Positions 53,599 through 64,000 of a stretch of 64,000 bases of DNA are shown in pieces. This DNA comes from Rhizobium glycinendophyticum (GTDB lineage Bacteria; Pseudomonadota; Alphaproteobacteria; Rhizobiales; Rhizobiaceae). Position numbers and translations under genes: made by a program. Within the stretch, counting starts at the first letter, position 1; every line of letters begins with the position of its first letter. The notes below the pieces were generated by a model that was given only the letters and a program-made list of their open reading frames with translations, had not been told where the DNA came from and searched no databases. The stretch is taken from assembly GCF_006443685.1 (NCBI RefSeq), contig NZ_VFYP01000001.1:1612001-1676000 (forward strand), written 5' to 3'.

Positions 53599-54129
53599 AT
53601 GGCTGCACGTTGGTACATCGTCCACGCATATTCGAATTTTGAAAAGAAGGTCGCCGAGGACATCGAGCACAAGGCCAAGCAGAAGGGTCTCGATCACCTC
53701 TTCGAAAAGATCCTGGTGCCGACCGAGAAGGTTGTTGAGGTCCGGCGCGGCCGCAAGGTCGATAGCGAACGCAAGTTCTTCCCCGGCTACGTCATGGTTC
53801 GCGCGAACCTGACCGACGAGGCCTATCACCTGATCAAGAATACCCCGAAGGTCACGGGCTTCCTCGGTTCCGACAACAAGCCGGTCCCGATCCCCGATTT
53901 CGAGGCTGAGCGCATCCTGGGCCAGGTCCAGGAAGGTGTCGAGCGTCCGAAGTCGACCGTGTCCTACGAAATCGGCGAACAGGTTCGCGTCTCCGACGGT
54001 CCGTTTGCTTCGTTCAACGGCGTTGTCCAGGATGTGGACGAAGAGCGCTCGCGCCTCAAGGTCGAGGTCTCGATCTTTGGCCGCGCGACGCCGGTCGAAC
54101 TCGAATACAGTCAGGTCGAGAAGGTCTGA
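53599..54129 (+). CDS. nusG: Transcription termination/antitermination factor NusG
   Basis: NusG links RNA polymerase to Rho or to the leading ribosome. The 176 residues have the NGN domain with WYIVHAYSNFEKKVAEDI at the start and FPGYVMVRANLTDEAYHLIK near residue 57, and the C-terminal KOW domain with GEQVRVSDGPFASFNGVVQD near residue 126. ATG at 53599 follows secE closely. It is co-transcribed with secE and probably with rplK. Confidence 0.98.
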   Translation: MAARWYIVHAYSNFEKKVAEDIEHKAKQKGLDHLFEKILVPTEKVVEVRRGRKVDSERKFFPGYVMVRANLTDEAYHLIKNTPKVTGFLGSDNKPVPIPDFEAERILGQVQEGVERPKSTVSYEIGEQVRVSDGPFASFNGVVQDVDEERSRLKVEVSIFGRATPVELEYSQVEKV

Positions 54130-54276
54130 TTGCAGAAAGGGAAGGCGACTTCCCGATCCGCGTGGGAGGATGGCGGCCTTTAGCCGGGCCCGTCAGACGC
54201 ACCACGCAACCGCAGCCGCCAGCCGAGGCTGGCATAATGGACCGGGCAACCGGTCTGAAGTGAAAGGCAGAGAGTA

Positions 54277-54708
54277 ATGGCTAAGAAAGTTGCAGGCCAG
54301 CTCAAGCTCCAGGTCAAGGCAGGATCGGCTAACCCGTCCCCGCCGATCGGCCCGGCCCTTGGTCAGCGTGGCATTAACATCATGGAATTCTGCAAGGCGT
54401 TCAATGCCGCCACGCAGGAAATGGAAAAGGGTATGCCGATCCCGGTCGTCATCACCTACTACCAGGACAAGTCCTTCACCTTCGCAATGAAGCAGCCGCC
54501 GATGACTTATTGGCTGAAGAAGGAAGCTAAGATCACCTCCGGCTCGAAGACTCCGGGCAAGGGTGCGAAGATCGGCACGATCACCAAGGCACAGGTCCGC
54601 GCAATTGCCGAAGGCAAGATGAAGGATCTGAACGCCGCCGACATCGAAGGCGCAATGCTGATGGTTGAGGGCTCTGCCCGCTCCATGGGCCTGGAAGTGG
54701 TAGGTTGA
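54277..54708 (+). CDS. rplK: 50S ribosomal protein L11
   Basis: L11, which binds 23S rRNA at the GTPase-associated centre. The 143 residues show [20 protein letters not shown] at the start, [18 protein letters not shown] in the first domain, and the rRNA-binding C-terminal [17 protein letters not shown]. The 147-bp gap after nusG contains no gene. rplA follows with 2 bp between. Confidence 0.98.
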   Translation: MAKKVAGQLKLQVKAGSANPSPPIGPALGQRGINIMEFCKAFNAATQEMEKGMPIPVVITYYQDKSFTFAMKQPPMTYWLKKEAKITSGSKTPGKGAKIGTITKAQVRAIAEGKMKDLNAADIEGAMLMVEGSARSMGLEVVG

Positions 54709-54710
54709 TC

Positions 54711-55406
54711 ATGGCCAAGGTAGCAAAGCGTATTCAGAAGATCCGCGAAGGCGTTGACCCGACGAAGCTCGTCGCTCTGTCGGACGCCATCTCGATGGTC
54801 AAGGAACGTGCCGTCGCCAAGTTCGACGAAACGATCGAAATCGCCATGAACCTCGGCGTCGACCCGCGTCACGCAGACCAGATGGTCCGCGGCGTGGTCA
54901 ACCTGCCGAACGGTACGGGCCGTGACGTTCGTGTCGCCGTCTTCGCTCGTGGCGCCAAGGCCGACGAAGCCAAGGCGGCCGGTGCAGACATCGTCGGCGC
55001 CGAAGACCTGCTCGAAATCGTCCAGAGCGGCAAGATCGACTTCGATCGTTGCATCGCCACTCCGGACATGATGCCGCTCGTCGGGCGTCTCGGTAAGGTT
55101 CTCGGCCCGCGTGGCATGATGCCGAACCCGAAGGTTGGTACGGTTACCATGGACGTTACGGGCGCCGTCAAGGCTTCCAAGGGCGGTGCCGTCGAGTTCC
55201 GTGTCGAGAAGGCTGGTATCATCCATGCCGGTATCGGCAAGGCCTCCTTCGACGCCAAGGCGCTCGAAGAAAACATCAAGGCTTTCGCTGACGCCGTCGT
55301 CAAGGCAAAGCCGGCTGGTGCGAAGGGCAACTACGTCAAGCGCGTAGCGATTTCCTCGACCATGGGTCCGGGCGTCAAGATCGACCCGGCCACGGTTACG
55401 GCCTGA
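54711..55406 (+). CDS. rplA: 50S ribosomal protein L1
   Basis: L1, which forms the L1 stalk and represses its own operon in E. coli by binding the leader mRNA. The 231 residues contain the L1 signature [19 protein letters not shown] near residue 141 and [13 protein letters not shown] just before it. The ATG at 54711 (MAKVAKRI) is chosen over an in-frame TTG 6 bp earlier. It is 2 bp after rplK and separated from rplJ by 337 bp of structured leader. Confidence 0.98.
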   Translation: MAKVAKRIQKIREGVDPTKLVALSDAISMVKERAVAKFDETIEIAMNLGVDPRHADQMVRGVVNLPNGTGRDVRVAVFARGAKADEAKAAGADIVGAEDLLEIVQSGKIDFDRCIATPDMMPLVGRLGKVLGPRGMMPNPKVGTVTMDVTGAVKASKGGAVEFRVEKAGIIHAGIGKASFDAKALEENIKAFADAVVKAKPAGAKGNYVKRVAISSTMGPGVKIDPATVTA

Positions 55407-55743
55407 TAGAATTTGGCCGGAGCCCTCGCTCCGGCCCACCAAGTTTCCGGCCTTTCGGGGCCGGGAATGCCTGGTGTCAAAACCAGGCACTCCTGTCCGA
55501 GATTGTGGGCGGCCTTCGGGCCTTAATATCTGCCTGCATGAGACGGGTGAGATCCGGTATTTAAACGTCTGATGACGTCTTGAAGTTCGGTTCGAGCCTT
55601 ATTCGCCTTTTGGCTGGAAATACTTCCGACCGGAGGGGACAGGATCCTCAAGCGTCGCTTGGGATCTCGAAATGGATCCCCTGAGGCAAAGGCAAACCCG
55701 GTGGGGCCTGCAGGATTGCGGTCCCATCAACTGGAGACAGACA
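55407..55743 (+). promoter_or_regulatory. rplJ (L10) leader with several hairpins
   Basis: This 337-bp gene-free stretch contains a run of hairpins: GGCCGGAGC/GCTCCGGCC (55415-55436), a CCGGCC/GGCCGG stem (55447-55464), TGCCTGGT/ACCAGGCA (55468-55489) and GGCC-TTCG-GGCC near 55512. None has a U-tract. The last ~100 bases, with GCAAAGGCAAACCCGGTGGG, fit the L10-binding leader that in many bacteria lets the L10/L7-L12 complex repress rplJL translation. Identification is from position and structure. Confidence 0.6.
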
Positions 55744-56262
55744 GTGGAAAGAGCGGAAAAACGCGAATTCGTCACAGAACTGAACGAAGTCTTCAAGGCT
55801 TCCGGTTCGGTTGTTGTGGCCCACTATGCTGGTGTCACGGTTGCGCAGATGAACGACTTCCGTTCGAAGATGCGCGCTGCTGGCGGCACCGTCAAAGTCG
55901 CGAAGAACCGCCTGGCCAAGATCGCTCTTCAGGGCACGGAGTCGGAAGGGATGTCTAACCTGTTCAAGGGTCAGACACTCATTGCCTACAGCAATGACCC
56001 GATCACCGCTCCGAAAGTCGTCATGGATTTCGCCAAGACCAACGACAAGATCGTTGTTCTCGGTGGCGCCATGGGAACAACCACGCTCACCGCCGATGCA
56101 GTCAAGTCGCTTGCGACCCTGCCGTCGCTGGACGAGCTGCGTGCGAAGCTGCTGGGCATGATCCAGACTCCGGCTACCCGCATCGCAGGCGTGGTTCAGG
56201 CACCGGCAGCTCAACTTGCTCGCGTGTTTGCGGCCTATGCCAAGAAGGACGAAGCCGCGTAA
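55744..56262 (+). CDS. rplJ: 50S ribosomal protein L10
   Basis: L10 anchors the L7/L12 stalk on the large subunit. The 172 residues begin at GTG 55744 ([17 protein letters not shown]), with GGAGA about 8 nt upstream; an upstream ATG (55672) would extend into the leader. [19 protein letters not shown] near residue 50 is the L10 signature area. The C-terminal helix ([18 protein letters not shown]) binds L7/L12 dimers. rplL follows after 69 bp. Confidence 0.97.
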   Translation: MERAEKREFVTELNEVFKASGSVVVAHYAGVTVAQMNDFRSKMRAAGGTVKVAKNRLAKIALQGTESEGMSNLFKGQTLIAYSNDPITAPKVVMDFAKTNDKIVVLGGAMGTTTLTADAVKSLATLPSLDELRAKLLGMIQTPATRIAGVVQAPAAQLARVFAAYAKKDEAA

Positions 56263-56331
56263 GGCGGTTTTTCGCTGTTCATACCCTAACCCGTTCGCTT
56301 CGAACCGAACATCTATTAAGGAACTAGTAAA

Positions 56332-56712
<381 letters not shown>

Positions 56713-56722
56713 TATCGGAATA

Positions 56723-56803
56723 CGGCGGGAGAGGGATCCCTCTCTCGCCGGTTTCCTCCGAACATATTACCCAGGAACCGTCTGAAAACGGTTCCTGGGT
56801 AAT
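56723..56803 (+). other. Two perfect hairpins between rplL and rpoB
   Basis: The first (56723-56750) is CGGCGGGAGAGGGA with TCCCTCTCTCGCCG, 14 bp with one G-U pair. The second (56766-56803) has a perfect 16-bp stem (ATTACCCAGGAACCGT with its complement) and a 6-nt loop. Neither has a U-tract, so partial attenuation or an RNase III processing site is more likely than full termination. E. coli has an attenuator and RNase III site at this place. Confidence 0.85.
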
Positions 56804-56959
56804 GGGTTCTCAAGAGGATGGTCTTGACCCGAATGCCCGGCAAACCGGCCGGCCGTTCGGATCTCGAGACGAGATTGAGCGATCCATTTTTTGACGGAGC
56901 CGCCTGGCCAGCGGTCACCGTCTGTTGCAGGCCCGGGTGCAAACTGACAAGGAGCGACG

Positions 56960-61096
<4,137 letters not shown>

Positions 61097-61108
61097 CGGT
61101 TTGACAAA

Positions 61109-61134
61109 GGCGTGCGTGGTTCGCCACGCACGCC
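61109..61134 (+). other. UUCG hairpin between rpoB and rpoC
   Basis: GGCGTGCGTGG (61109-61119) pairs perfectly with CCACGCACGCC (61124-61134) around a TTCG tetraloop, 12 bp after the rpoB stop. UUCG loops are unusually stable. There is no following T-run, so read-through into rpoC is expected and a processing or stabilising role is likely. Confidence 0.8.
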
Positions 61135-61219
61135 ACCCCCTGACTGCCCGGCGGCCAAAATCGGGCGGGTGAGGGGAGTTTCGCCGCATTTCGCGGTTAT
61201 TGTCATTTCAAGGGTCTGA

Positions 61220-64000
<2,781 letters not shown>

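Overview
The window reads as a piece of the main chromosome of an alphaproteobacterium of the order Rhizobiales, most likely Rhizobiaceae (Agrobacterium/Rhizobium/Neorhizobium type). This rests on the high GC content, on small conserved genes typical of rhizobia (DUF983 next to rnr, DUF2155 next to an NDUFA12-like complex I subunit, DUF6105, UPF0173), on an RNase E with an acidic insertion in its S1 domain, and on GC-rich palindromic intergenic repeats. No assignment below family level can be made by eye. The window ends inside rpoC and contains no phage, insertion sequence or CRISPR array.

Layout. Positions 294-10284 (minus strand): DUF983 protein, rnr and topA overlapping head to tail, then dprA, plsY and a pyrimidine pair (pyrB plus a dihydroorotase-like protein lacking its metal ligands). 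10515-15404: AidB-type flavoprotein, an AEC transporter, two small membrane genes, ruvX, a PhnA-like protein and a UPF0173 metallo-hydrolase. 15473-22849: the GatCAB amidotransferase genes, with gatCA and gatB separated by a cluster holding two paralogous GNAT acetyltransferases, a BrnT/BrnA toxin-antitoxin pair and a YjhX (TopAI-type) toxin. 22966-32221: NDUFA12 homologue and DUF2155 protein, then an accessory stretch (repeats, VOC protein, two-HKD phospholipase D, a lower-GC trypsin-like peptidase), then aat, accC, accB, aroQ and a DsbA-like protein. 32410-43160: aminotransferase, rne, cell-wall amidase, PBP1A and prfB with a canonical programmed +1 frameshift. 43276-48846: nadK, a tRNA, an MliC-domain lipid/envelope candidate, a glucosyl/mannosyl-3-phosphoglycerate type synthase-phosphatase pair and rlmB. 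49053-64000: tRNA-Tyr, tRNA-Gly, tuf, a small glycosyltransferase-like insertion, tRNA-Trp, then the transcription-translation operon secE-nusG-rplKAJL-rpoBC.

The window is dominated by housekeeping information processing: amino-acyl-tRNA correction (GatCAB), elongation and release factors, 23S rRNA methylation, RNA decay (RNase R, RNase E), DNA topology and uptake (TopA, DprA, RuvX), lipid initiation (AccBC, PlsY) and peptidoglycan synthesis and hydrolysis. The observations most worth follow-up are the toxin-antitoxin cluster between gatA and gatB (including a TopAI-like protein beside GNAT proteins, the family of its known antitoxin), a 32-bp exact duplication of the tuf 3' end, the catalytically dead PyrC-like partner of PyrB, the solitary trypsin-like peptidase, and several perfect hairpins without U-tracts inside the ribosomal protein-RNA polymerase operon.
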